6,211 nucleotides of DNA from an uncultured Collinsella sp. (GCA_900556285.1 USOF01000079.1:1-6211); one strand, 5' to 3'; positions 1 through 6,211 are shown, counted from the first letter of the stretch. Numbers and translations: made by a program. The notes: a model not told the origin generated them from the sequence alone.

Positions 1-25
1 GCTCGGAGATGTGTATAAGAGACAG
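1..25 (+). other. Nextera/Tn5 sequencing adapter remnant (artefact)
   Basis: Bases 7-25 are the 19-bp Tn5 mosaic end used in Nextera libraries (begins AGATGTG, ends GAGACAG). Bases 1-6 (GCTCGG) match the end of the Nextera read-2 adapter that precedes it. This is untrimmed library sequence at a contig end and not genomic DNA. An ATG inside it (position 9) opens a false reading frame beginning MCIRDR, a recurrent adapter-derived protein start. Nothing upstream of base 26 should be interpreted biologically. Confidence 0.97.
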
Positions 26-191
26 GGGCGCGCATGACAGCCATCTCGCCGCTGAGAGCTTTGTCCACAAAGCGCGAAACGCGCTGGTGAATGCCGCCAA
101 ACTCGGTAAGGAGCTGACGCCCAAGCTCATGGAAGTCGGTATCTTCCACCGAAAACCCCTAACACTAGAAACTATTTTCGGTGAAAGATGA
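26..191 (+). CDS. 3' end of an unrecognised gene (5' part missing)
   Basis: After the adapter one frame stays open to a TGA at 189-191 and encodes about 54 residues, ending in FHRKPLTLETIFGER. The fragment is mixed and charged, with a predicted helical stretch (KARNALVNAAKLGKEL) and no membrane segment. It looks like the C-terminal tail of a soluble protein. I do not recognise the family. The apparent ATG at position 9 lies in the adapter, so the true start is off the contig. Codon use is less C/G-biased than in pflB, so the gene is not obviously in the same expression class. A chance open frame cannot be excluded over this length, and a chimeric join at 25/26 is also possible. Confidence 0.4.
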
Positions 192-442
192 TACCCTTGC
201 ACGCGCGCCCTATACGGTAGATTTTGAGACATGCCTAGAAAACTACCTTTAGGCGACCTCCGTACACCGTCGGTGCCAGTAAAGTTTGGGGCAGATCGTT
301 AGGCATGTCCTAAAGCCTACTCAGAGGCACTTTACCCTGCTAAAGCTGGCATAACAGCTAGAGTGAACGTCGTACAAAGGCAAGGAAAAATACCAAACAA
401 ATCGGTGAACGGTAGTTGTTCGCGCTCGCATTTCCTGCGGAT
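192..442. other. Intergenic DNA with nested inverted repeats, no gene seen
   Basis: No convincing coding frame is present on either strand. The 116-codon minus-strand frame at 321-671 has no recognisable features. Several inverted repeats overlap: GACATGCCTA (228-237) with TAGGCATGTC (300-309), CTTTAGG (247-253) with CCTAAAG (309-315), and GTAAAGT (279-285) with ACTTTAC (329-335). The first two right arms touch or share base 309, so they cannot both pair fully in a simple stem. This could be a structured RNA, the 3' UTR of the upstream gene or a regulatory region. It lies upstream of the best pflB promoter candidate. I match it to no known RNA family. Confidence 0.5.
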
Positions 443-469
443 TTGTTAAAAACGCCATAATGGTATAAA
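443..469 (+). promoter_or_regulatory. Candidate pflB promoter (extended -10)
   Basis: TTGTTA (443-448) is followed 15 bp later by TATAAA (464-469), with TG at 461-462 forming an extended -10 (TGGTATAAA). It lies in an AT-rich stretch of an otherwise GC-rich window and is the strongest sigma70-like signal upstream of pflB. Transcription would start near 476, giving a leader of about 225 nt. The 15-bp spacer is short; reading TTTGTT (442-447) as the -35 gives 16. Confidence 0.5.
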
Positions 470-517
470 AAAAGAAACATATAACAGCACTGATGAAGGG
501 GGTAGCTATGTTATCCT

Positions 518-533
518 TCTCAAACGGGTGAAA
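518..533. promoter_or_regulatory. Weak LacI-type operator-like site in pflB leader
   Basis: TCTCAAACGGGTGAAA matches 12 of 16 positions of TGTCAAACGTTTGACA, the symmetric form suggested by the sites beside the repressor and hydrolase genes in this window. It is imperfect, lacking the right-hand GTTT. It counts mainly because a better site lies 45 bp downstream in the same leader. Confidence 0.22.
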
Positions 534-562
534 TCTTGGGTTTTGGGTTGCAGTTCCAAGGT

Positions 563-578
563 GGACAAACGTTTTTCC
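563..578. promoter_or_regulatory. LacI-type operator-like site in pflB leader
   Basis: GGACAAACGTTTTTCC contains CAAACGTTT, with the perfect 8-bp palindrome AAACGTTT at 567-574. The same 8-mer occurs at 3358-3365, before the LacI-type gene, and at 4507-4514, before the hydrolase gene. It lies about 90 bp downstream of the candidate pflB start point, where a repressor would act as a roadblock. The outer positions match poorly, 11 of 16 overall. Confidence 0.33.
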
Positions 579-676
579 CTGTACCAACGTGTGGTGAAGA
601 ACGGAAGAAGCCGGTAGTGCAAGCCGATAATTCAAGAATTCAATAAGCAGCGGTGTGAGAGAGCGCCGCATTACAC

Positions 677-699
677 GTAACTAGGAGCGTGGTTACACA
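677..699 (+). promoter_or_regulatory. pflB translation initiation region with small stem-loop
   Basis: The only Shine-Dalgarno-like sequence is AGGAG (683-687), 12 nt before the ATG, which is rather far. It sits in the loop of a possible 5-bp stem, GTAAC (677-681) with GTTAC (692-696), that would shorten the effective spacing to the start codon. An in-frame TAG at 682-684 excludes any earlier start. The stem is short and its importance is a guess. Confidence 0.45.
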
Positions 700-2751
<2,052 letters not shown>

Positions 2752-2752
2752 C

Positions 2753-2777
2753 TATTGTTAGTGCTATACTAACAATA
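2753..2777. promoter_or_regulatory. Perfect 10-bp inverted repeat spanning an extended -10: likely operator/promoter of grcA
   Basis: TATTGTTAGT (2753-2762) and ACTAACAATA (2768-2777) are exact inverted copies around a 5-bp centre. Within them TG-C-TATACT (2762-2770) is a good extended -10. A start near 2777 would give grcA its own short transcript. The TTGTTA/TAACAA half-sites resemble Rex (NADH-sensing) sites, but the spacing is 9 bp instead of 6, so the binding protein is unknown. The alternative is an RNA hairpin 1 nt after the pflB stop. It has no adjacent T-run, so it is not a classical terminator. Confidence 0.55.
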
Positions 2778-2793
2778 ACGATTACTGATTAGT

Positions 2794-2813
2794 GCGCCGG
2801 TTTCGGCCGGCGC
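2794..2813 (+). promoter_or_regulatory. GC-rich hairpin just upstream of grcA ribosome binding site
   Basis: GCGCCGG (2794-2800) pairs perfectly with CCGGCGC (2807-2813) around a 6-nt loop. It ends 10 nt before the AAGGAG of grcA and leaves that site free. No T-run follows, so it is not an intrinsic terminator. If transcription starts near 2777 it would sit close to the mRNA 5' end, where such hairpins commonly slow decay. On a pflB read-through transcript it could stabilise the grcA portion after processing. Confidence 0.5.
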
Positions 2814-2823
2814 CTATCGATCG

Positions 2824-2829
2824 AAGGAG
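2824..2829 (+). promoter_or_regulatory. Ribosome binding site that fixes the grcA start
   Basis: AAGGAG lies 7 nt before ATG 2837. An in-frame GTG at 2792 would add 15 residues ([15 protein letters not shown]). That extension overlaps the GC hairpin, looks like non-coding sequence and has no good ribosome binding site, so ATG 2837 is preferred. Confidence 0.85.
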
Positions 2830-2836
2830 ACACATT

Positions 2837-3088
2837 ATGAAGGTTTCTGAAGTTTCCGAGACTCAGGCCGATAACCTGGTCCACATGCTCGACGCTTACG
2901 CCGAGAAGGGTGGCCACCACCTGAACATCAACGTCTTCAACCGTGAGACGCTGCTTGACGCTCAGGCTCACCCCGAGAAGTACCCGCAGCTGACCATCCG
3001 CGTTTCCGGCTATGCCGTGAACTTCCACACGCTCACCAAGGAGCAGCAGGACGAGGTCATTTCGCGTACCTTCCACGACAAGTTCTAA
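2837..3088 (+). CDS. grcA: Autonomous glycyl-radical protein, C-terminal part of split PFL (GrcA/YfiD-like)
   Basis: This 83-residue protein matches the C-terminal glycyl-radical domain of PFL and of the E. coli spare-part protein GrcA (YfiD). Matching blocks are [17 protein letters not shown] (27-43), [16 protein letters not shown] (46-61) and [14 protein letters not shown] near the end. The radical-bearing residue is Gly58 in RVSGYA, equivalent to Gly734 of E. coli PflB. In E. coli GrcA (127 residues) substitutes for the domain of an otherwise complete, oxygen-damaged PFL. Here the neighbouring PflB lacks the domain, so this protein should be needed for every catalytic cycle. The first 25 residues, which resemble neither E. 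coli PflB nor GrcA closely, may dock it onto PflB. Its codon bias matches pflB. A separate promoter and hairpin upstream could give it higher output than pflB. Confidence 0.93.
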   Translation: MKVSEVSETQADNLVHMLDAYAEKGGHHLNINVFNRETLLDAQAHPEKYPQLTIRVSGYAVNFHTLTKEQQDEVISRTFHDKF

Positions 3089-3110
3089 AGGGGTTTAACT
3101 CCCGCAGGAT

Positions 3111-3240
3111 CGCCGGGCCGCTTTGGGTTACTTTCCAAAACGTCCTCGGACATGCAAAGGGCTCCGCTGCGCGCTTCGCGCGGCGGAGCCCTTTGCATCC
3201 TGCGGAAATGTTTTGGAAAGTAACCCAAAGCGGCCCGGCG
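3111..3240. repeat. 130-bp near-perfect palindrome (hairpin/MITE-like element)
   Basis: The outer arms 3111-3141 and 3210-3240 are exact 31-bp inverted copies, starting CGCCGGGCCGC and ending CCAAAAC on the left. Inside is a non-pairing region, 3142-3151 opposite 3199-3209. An inner stem follows: 16 exact pairs (3152-3167 with 3183-3198), then a T-G wobble and five more pairs, closing on a 3-nt loop at 3174-3176. In addition CCGCAGGAT (3102-3110), just outside the left arm, is the exact complement of ATCCTGCGG (3197-3205) in the right internal region, allowing an alternative fold. No T-run lies at either end. It may still end transcription of the pfl unit, or be a dispersed palindromic repeat. 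No encoded protein or clear target-site duplication is visible. Confidence 0.9.
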
Positions 3241-3330
3241 GGGGTCCTGTGTAGTCACCCTTTAGGCGGAACTCTCCTAATTATTTGGATGAGTCGTTTA
3301 CTTACTTGTGCTGTTACCGTCTTCCCGCTG

Positions 3331-3358
3331 TTGTTGGGGTATGCTTTGTTCGTATGTA
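3331..3358 (+). promoter_or_regulatory. Weak candidate promoter of the LacI-type gene
   Basis: TTGTTG (3331-3336) lies 16 bp before TATGTA (3353-3358), which overlaps the operator-like palindrome. An alternative -10 is TATGCT at 3340-3345, but it has no -35 at a good distance. Either would start transcription close to or inside the operator, consistent with autorepression. The signal is poor and the position only approximate. Confidence 0.3.
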
Positions 3359-3370
3359 AACGTTTGACAT
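3354..3370. promoter_or_regulatory. Operator-like palindrome before the LacI-type gene (autoregulation)
   Basis: ATGTAAACGTTTGACAT is built on the 8-bp palindrome AAACGTTT (3358-3365), flanked by ATGT and ACAT. Its right half CGTTTGACAT is identical to that of the site at 4502-4518. It is one base short of the symmetric form TGTCAAACGTTTGACA. A central CG in an A/T-flanked palindrome is typical of LacI/GalR-family operators. It ends 19 bp before the regulator's start codon, so binding would block initiation or early elongation. Confidence 0.65.
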
Positions 3371-3389
3371 GTTGATGGGGGAGGGTGCT

Positions 3390-4400
3390 ATGGCTCGCGA
3401 GGGCGCTCGTTCTAAGGATTCTGCTAAGCCTGGCATCAAGGAAGTTGCAGCGGTGGCGGGGGTTTCGCCTACTACGGTATCTCGCGTGCTTAATAATCGC
3501 GGCTATATTAGCCAAGAGACCCGCGATAAGGTCCATGCCGCGATGGAGCGCATCAACTATACGCCCAACGATATCGCCCGTGCCATGCTCAACGGTCGCC
3601 TGAATCTTATCGGTATGATCGTTCCCTTTGTGAGCAGCCCGTTCCATGCTCAGGTTGTGCAGGCGGTCGAGCGCACGTTAGCGGAAAACGGCTTTAAGAT
3701 GTTGCTGTGCAACAGCGCCAATCGACCCGATCTTGAGCGTTCCTATATTGACATGCTCCGCCGCAATATGGTCGACGGCGTCATCGTCAACTCCCTCAAT
3801 ATCGGTGCCGAGGCATATGCCGAGATGGGCTTGAGCCTGGTTGGCATCGACTGCGATCTTGGTGAGGGCTCTGTCCAGATTGCAAGTGACAGCTATGGCA
3901 TTGGCGAGCTCGCCACGCGCCGTCTGATTGATGACGGCTGCAGGCGTATCCTGTGCCTGCGCAGCAATAGCCGCATGCGCATGCCTGCCAATAAGCGTAC
4001 CGATGCCTACCTCGATGTTGTTGAGCAGGCCGGTTTGTCCGCGCTTGTCCGTGAGGTTGAGTTCGTTAAGCCCGACGACGAAAAGGGCGCGGTCGTTGCG
4101 AAGATCCTCGATGAGAACCCCGATATTGACGGCATCTTTGCGGGAGACGATACGATGGCGGCCATCTGTCTCAACGTGATGAAGCAGCGCGGCTTGAGCG
4201 CTCCAGACGATATTAAGGTCGTGGGCGCGGATGGTGCCCGCCGAACTATGACGTTTATGCCTGACTTAACAACCGTACGTCAAGATATCGATCGCATCGG
4301 AGAGCTCGCGGCGCAATCCATCATCGCTCTTATTAACGGCGATAATCCCGAATCGAATATCAAGCTTCCCGTTGAACTTATTGAGGGCAAAACCGCGTAG
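3390..4400 (+). CDS. LacI/GalR-family transcriptional regulator
   Basis: This 336-residue protein has the standard LacI-family layout. An N-terminal helix-turn-helix (residues 16-36: IKEVAAVAGVSPTTVSRVLNN) is followed by the hinge helix (about 59-67, PNDIARAML). A periplasmic-binding-protein-like effector domain starts near NLIGMIVP and includes FAGDDTMA and VVGADG. It has neither a signal peptide nor a membrane segment, so it acts in the cytoplasm on DNA. ATG 3390 is chosen because GGGGAGG (3378-3384) lies 5 nt upstream; ATG 3369 would overlap the operator. The palindrome at 3354-3370 and related sites before the downstream glycoside hydrolase gene suggest it represses itself and that gene until a sugar binds. 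The effector is probably a fructoside such as sucrose or a fructo-oligosaccharide, inferred only from the GH32-like neighbour. Codon bias is milder than in pflB. No obvious terminator follows, so read-through into the hydrolase gene is possible. Confidence 0.93.
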   Translation: MAREGARSKDSAKPGIKEVAAVAGVSPTTVSRVLNNRGYISQETRDKVHAAMERINYTPNDIARAMLNGRLNLIGMIVPFVSSPFHAQVVQAVERTLAENGFKMLLCNSANRPDLERSYIDMLRRNMVDGVIVNSLNIGAEAYAEMGLSLVGIDCDLGEGSVQIASDSYGIGELATRRLIDDGCRRILCLRSNSRMRMPANKRTDAYLDVVEQAGLSALVREVEFVKPDDEKGAVVAKILDENPDIDGIFAGDDTMAAICLNVMKQRGLSAPDDIKVVGADGARRTMTFMPDLTTVRQDIDRIGELAAQSIIALINGDNPESNIKLPVELIEGKTA

Positions 4401-4456
4401 TTCATCCCGTGCCAAAAGAATTCCTCAAACGCCTCTGATGACCGTTCACAGGCATA

Positions 4457-4472
4457 TGTCAACCGTTTGCCG
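4457..4472. promoter_or_regulatory. Upstream operator-like site of the hydrolase gene
   Basis: TGTCAACCGTTTGCCG matches 13 of 16 positions of TGTCAAACGTTTGACA. Its centre lies about 46 bp upstream of the centre of the second site (4502-4518). Paired sites upstream of one promoter are common for LacI-family proteins, which can bridge them by looping. Confidence 0.45.
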
Positions 4473-4501
4473 ACGACTGGAACTGCGAAAAGACGTATTG
4501 G

Positions 4502-4518
4502 TGTGAAAACGTTTGACA
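4502..4518. promoter_or_regulatory. Main operator-like palindrome of the hydrolase gene
   Basis: TGTGAAAACGTTTGACA carries the AAACGTTT core (4507-4514). It shares the right half CGTTTGACAT with the site before the LacI-type gene. The left half has one extra base relative to the symmetric form. The right half contains the TTGACA -35 hexamer of the candidate promoter, so a bound repressor would occlude RNA polymerase directly. Confidence 0.65.
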
Positions 4519-4541
4519 TATGAAAATGATTGACATATCTT
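4513..4541 (+). promoter_or_regulatory. Candidate promoter of the hydrolase gene
   Basis: A consensus -35, TTGACA (4513-4518), is followed after 17 bp by TATCTT (4536-4541), matching 4 of 6 -10 bases. The predicted start near 4548 leaves a leader of about 36 nt. A second TTGACATAT at 4530-4538 repeats the first (4513-4521) at a 17-bp offset, but no good -10 was found at the right distance from it. Confidence 0.6.
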
Positions 4542-4583
4542 GCCATTGTACCGAGTTAGTATGTCGTGGAAAGGAAGTCTCGG

Positions 4584-5834
4584 ATGCACAAGGTGTATTA
4601 CCAGCCTGAGGGAATTTGGGTAGGCGACATCATGCCGTACGGCGAGGACGGCACGTTCTATCTCTATCATCAGCGTGACACGCGTAACCCCGAACCTTTC
4701 GGAGAGCCGTTTGGCTGGGCACTCGCTACGACCAAGGATTTCGTCAACTACAAGGACTTTGGCGAGAGCCTTGAGCGCGGCGGCGACGAGGAAGTCGACC
4801 AGTACATTTATGCCGGCACGGTGTTTAAGGTGGGCGACAAGTACCATGCGCTCTACACTGGTTGCAATCGCGATAAGGTCCGCGCACGTTTGATGAAGCA
4901 GGTTCTTCTTCACGCAACGAGCGACGACGCCGTCAAGTGGGAGAAGAACATCGCCGAGACGCTGCTTCCGCCCCAGGAGGGTTACGATGACCGCAACTGG
5001 CGCGATCCCTTTGTGCTTTGGGATGAGGAGAACGAGGAGTACATGCTCATCCTCGGCACGCGTGTGGGCGAGGACAAGCGTCTGATGACCGGCCGCCTGG
5101 TCAAGTTCACCTCCAAGGATCTGACCAACTGGGAGTTCCAGGGCGACTGGTGGAACCCGGGCCTGTACACCATGTTTGAGATGCCTGATCTCTTTAAGAT
5201 GGGCGACTGGTGGTACCTCGTCTTTTCCGAGTACAGCGACGGCAACAAGACCCGTTACCGCATGTCCAAGTCCATCAACGGTCCTTGGATTACCCCCGCT
5301 GACGACTCCTTCGACGGCCGCGCGTACTACGCCGCTCGCACCGCATTCGATGGCGAGCGTCGCGTTCTCTTTGGTTGGGTTCCTACGCGTGACGAGGGCG
5401 GCGACCCCAGCTCTTACCTATGGGGTGGCACCTTTATGCCCCTCGAGATCGTTCAGCGTGCCGACGGAACGCTCGGCACCAAGCTCCCCGACAGCATGCT
5501 TGGCGCCTTTGGCGAGGGCAAGGCTGTCGAGACCTTTGAGCTTTCCTGCGAGTCGGGCAAGGTCGAGCAGGTGCTCGCCGCGGATGCCGGCTCCACCTAC
5601 TTGCTCGATGCCGACATTGAGCTCGGCGGTAACGCTGCCGGCTTCTCGGTCAAGTTCGCTGAGGACGCCGAGACCGGTCTTGCCTATGAGTTCCGCGCCA
5701 ACCTGCGCGAGGGCAAGCTGGCGATCGGCACGCCGATCGCCAAGGCGCTGCTGGGCCACAAGAAGGGCGACCGGGTCGACGTGGAGGTTCCCGCCGGAAC
5801 GATCCACTTCGAGATCCTCGACATCAGCATTTAG
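4584..5834 (+). CDS. GH32-like glycoside hydrolase (probable intracellular beta-fructosidase)
   Basis: This 416-residue enzyme resembles the five-bladed beta-propeller glycosidases of clan GH-J, closest to GH32 (sucrose/fructan hydrolases). Likely catalytic residues are Asp15 in IWVGDIMPYG (nucleophile, in place of the usual WMNDPNG), Asp141 in WRDPF (transition-state stabiliser) and Glu199 in FEMPDLF (acid/base, usually EC). The tail from about 310 should be the C-terminal beta-sandwich. It ends at HFEILDISI, without the VDRSSVE-like strand usual in GH32, so it is short. With no signal peptide the substrate must be imported; no transporter is in view. ATG 4584 is chosen because GGAAAGGAAG (4568-4577) lies 6 nt upstream; GTG 4566 would have to overlap it. 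The LacI-type gene upstream and the operators suggest substrate-induced expression. The fold clan is fairly secure; the substrate is an inference, and a GH43-type or other activity is possible. Confidence 0.82.
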   Translation: MHKVYYQPEGIWVGDIMPYGEDGTFYLYHQRDTRNPEPFGEPFGWALATTKDFVNYKDFGESLERGGDEEVDQYIYAGTVFKVGDKYHALYTGCNRDKVRARLMKQVLLHATSDDAVKWEKNIAETLLPPQEGYDDRNWRDPFVLWDEENEEYMLILGTRVGEDKRLMTGRLVKFTSKDLTNWEFQGDWWNPGLYTMFEMPDLFKMGDWWYLVFSEYSDGNKTRYRMSKSINGPWITPADDSFDGRAYYAARTAFDGERRVLFGWVPTRDEGGDPSSYLWGGTFMPLEIVQRADGTLGTKLPDSMLGAFGEGKAVETFELSCESGKVEQVLAADAGSTYLLDADIELGGNAAGFSVKFAEDAETGLAYEFRANLREGKLAIGTPIAKALLGHKKGDRVDVEVPAGTIHFEILDISI

Positions 5835-5925
5835 GCGCCCGTTCCCGCAGGGCAGCGGCGCCGCATCGTCCGCTCCCGGCCGGGTGCAGGACACGACATA
5901 CATCCCCATTTGTGGGTATTTTTGC
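5835..5925. other. Short GC-rich spacer after the hydrolase gene
   Basis: The spacer contains the self-complementary GCGGCGCCGC (5855-5864). A minor hairpin, CCCA (5905-5908) with TGGG (5913-5916), is followed by T5 at 5919-5923 and could assist termination ahead of the stronger hairpin. Neither is convincing alone, and no gene is seen. Confidence 0.35.
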
Positions 5926-5952
5926 AGGACCGTTTTGTGCGGTCCTTTTTTT
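5926..5952 (+). terminator. Intrinsic terminator after the hydrolase gene
   Basis: AGGACCG (5926-5932) pairs perfectly with CGGTCCT (5940-5946) around a 7-nt loop. A run of seven T begins at 5946. This is a classical Rho-independent terminator about 90 bp after the hydrolase stop, and it closes that transcription unit. Confidence 0.9.
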
Positions 5953-5962
5953 GTGCTACTTT
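5935..5962 (+). promoter_or_regulatory. Tentative promoter overlapping the terminator
   Basis: TG-C-TACTTT (5954-5962) resembles an extended -10. TTGTGC (5935-5940), in the loop of the terminator, lies 16 bp upstream as a poor -35. Transcription would start near 5969, giving the next gene a leader of only about 7 nt. This suits its lack of a good Shine-Dalgarno sequence. The match is weak. Confidence 0.25.
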
Positions 5963-5975
5963 TGGCAGCAGAAAG

Positions 5976-6211
5976 ATGATACGCAAAGCACCCAAACGGA
6001 TATACGCTGCTCTGCTGCTGCTGATTCTGGTCGCAGCGTACGCAGGACACAAGGTCCACATCTACAAGGAGGACCCTGCGCATTTCGCCGCGCTCTGCGG
6101 CGATCTGCTGCCCGACAACGGCGCGCATCAGATCATGGTGGAACGCTGTATCGTCGATGACTTCTATTTCTTCCCCTATCTCGACGCCGTCCGGCCCGCG
6201 CACTCGTTCTA
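5976..6211 (+). CDS. 5' part of an unrecognised membrane-anchored or secreted protein
   Basis: The frame is open from ATG 5976 to the window end with no stop, giving 78 residues. The N terminus is MIRKAPKRIY, with basic residues, followed by a hydrophobic stretch (residues 9-23, leucine- and alanine-rich) ending AYA-G. That is a signal peptide with a possible signal-peptidase I site after Ala23, or else an uncleaved anchor. The rest should lie outside the membrane. It is rich in aromatic residues near DDFYFFPYLD and has Cys41 and Cys58, which could form a disulfide. No family is recognised. Only weak Shine-Dalgarno-like purines (AGAAAG) directly precede the ATG. The upstream terminator suggests independent transcription. 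High third-position GC and the classical signal sequence support a real gene. Confidence 0.7.
   Translation, partial: MIRKAPKRIYAALLLLILVAAYAGHKVHIYKEDPAHFAALCGDLLPDNGAHQIMVERCIVDDFYFFPYLDAVRPAHSF

Noticed and set aside
321..671. 116-codon minus-strand frame upstream of pflB
   Set aside because: No domain, signal sequence or ribosome binding site stands out; it overlaps the candidate pflB promoter and leader.
2754..2776. Canonical Rex box
   Set aside because: The half-sites fit (TTGTTA/TAACAA) but are separated by 9 bp instead of 6, so only a resemblance is claimed.
3111..3240. Ordinary intrinsic terminator or CRISPR repeat unit
   Set aside because: There is no T-run after either arm, the stem is far longer than usual, and there is no repeat-spacer periodicity.
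3369..3389. Upstream ATG start for the LacI-type gene
   Set aside because: It overlaps the operator and has no Shine-Dalgarno sequence, whereas ATG 3390 has GGGGAGG 5 nt upstream.
5418..6203. 261-codon minus-strand frame over the end of the hydrolase gene
   Set aside because: It runs antisense through the GH32-like gene, the terminator and the next gene, and has the same composition artefact.

Overview
The window looks like a contig end from a high-GC, fermentative, anaerobic Gram-positive gut bacterium. The best guess is a Coriobacteriia member of Collinsella type. This rests on strongly C/G-biased third positions in the fermentation genes, a pyruvate formate-lyase (PFL) carried as a large chain plus a separate glycyl-radical protein, and the linked sugar genes. 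The taxon is an inference. Bases 1-25 are a Nextera (Tn5) library adapter and not genomic DNA.

Layout. After the adapter comes the 3' end of an unrecognised gene (26-191). About 500 bp of less GC-rich DNA follows, holding inverted repeats, a good promoter candidate (443-469) and a long leader. Next are pflB (700-2751), lacking the C-terminal glycyl-radical domain, and a small gene supplying exactly that domain (2837-3088, grcA-like). The 85 bp between them hold a perfect 10-bp inverted repeat around an extended -10 and a GC-rich hairpin just before the second ribosome binding site. A 130-bp near-palindrome (3111-3240) separates this unit from a LacI/GalR-type repressor gene (3390-4400) and a GH32-like glycoside hydrolase gene (4584-5834). 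The hydrolase gene has operator-like palindromes at its promoter and an intrinsic terminator (5926-5952) downstream. The start of a membrane-anchored or secreted protein (5976 onward) runs off the window.

How it fits together. PflB and the small protein should jointly make one radical enzyme converting pyruvate and CoA to acetyl-CoA and formate. The radical-bearing part would be a separately made and possibly exchangeable subunit. The repressor probably controls itself and the hydrolase through sites built on AAACGTTT. The same 8-mer occurs in the pflB leader, hinting at a link between sugar supply and PFL expression. No PFL activase, sugar transporter, RNA gene, CRISPR array or transposase gene is visible here.
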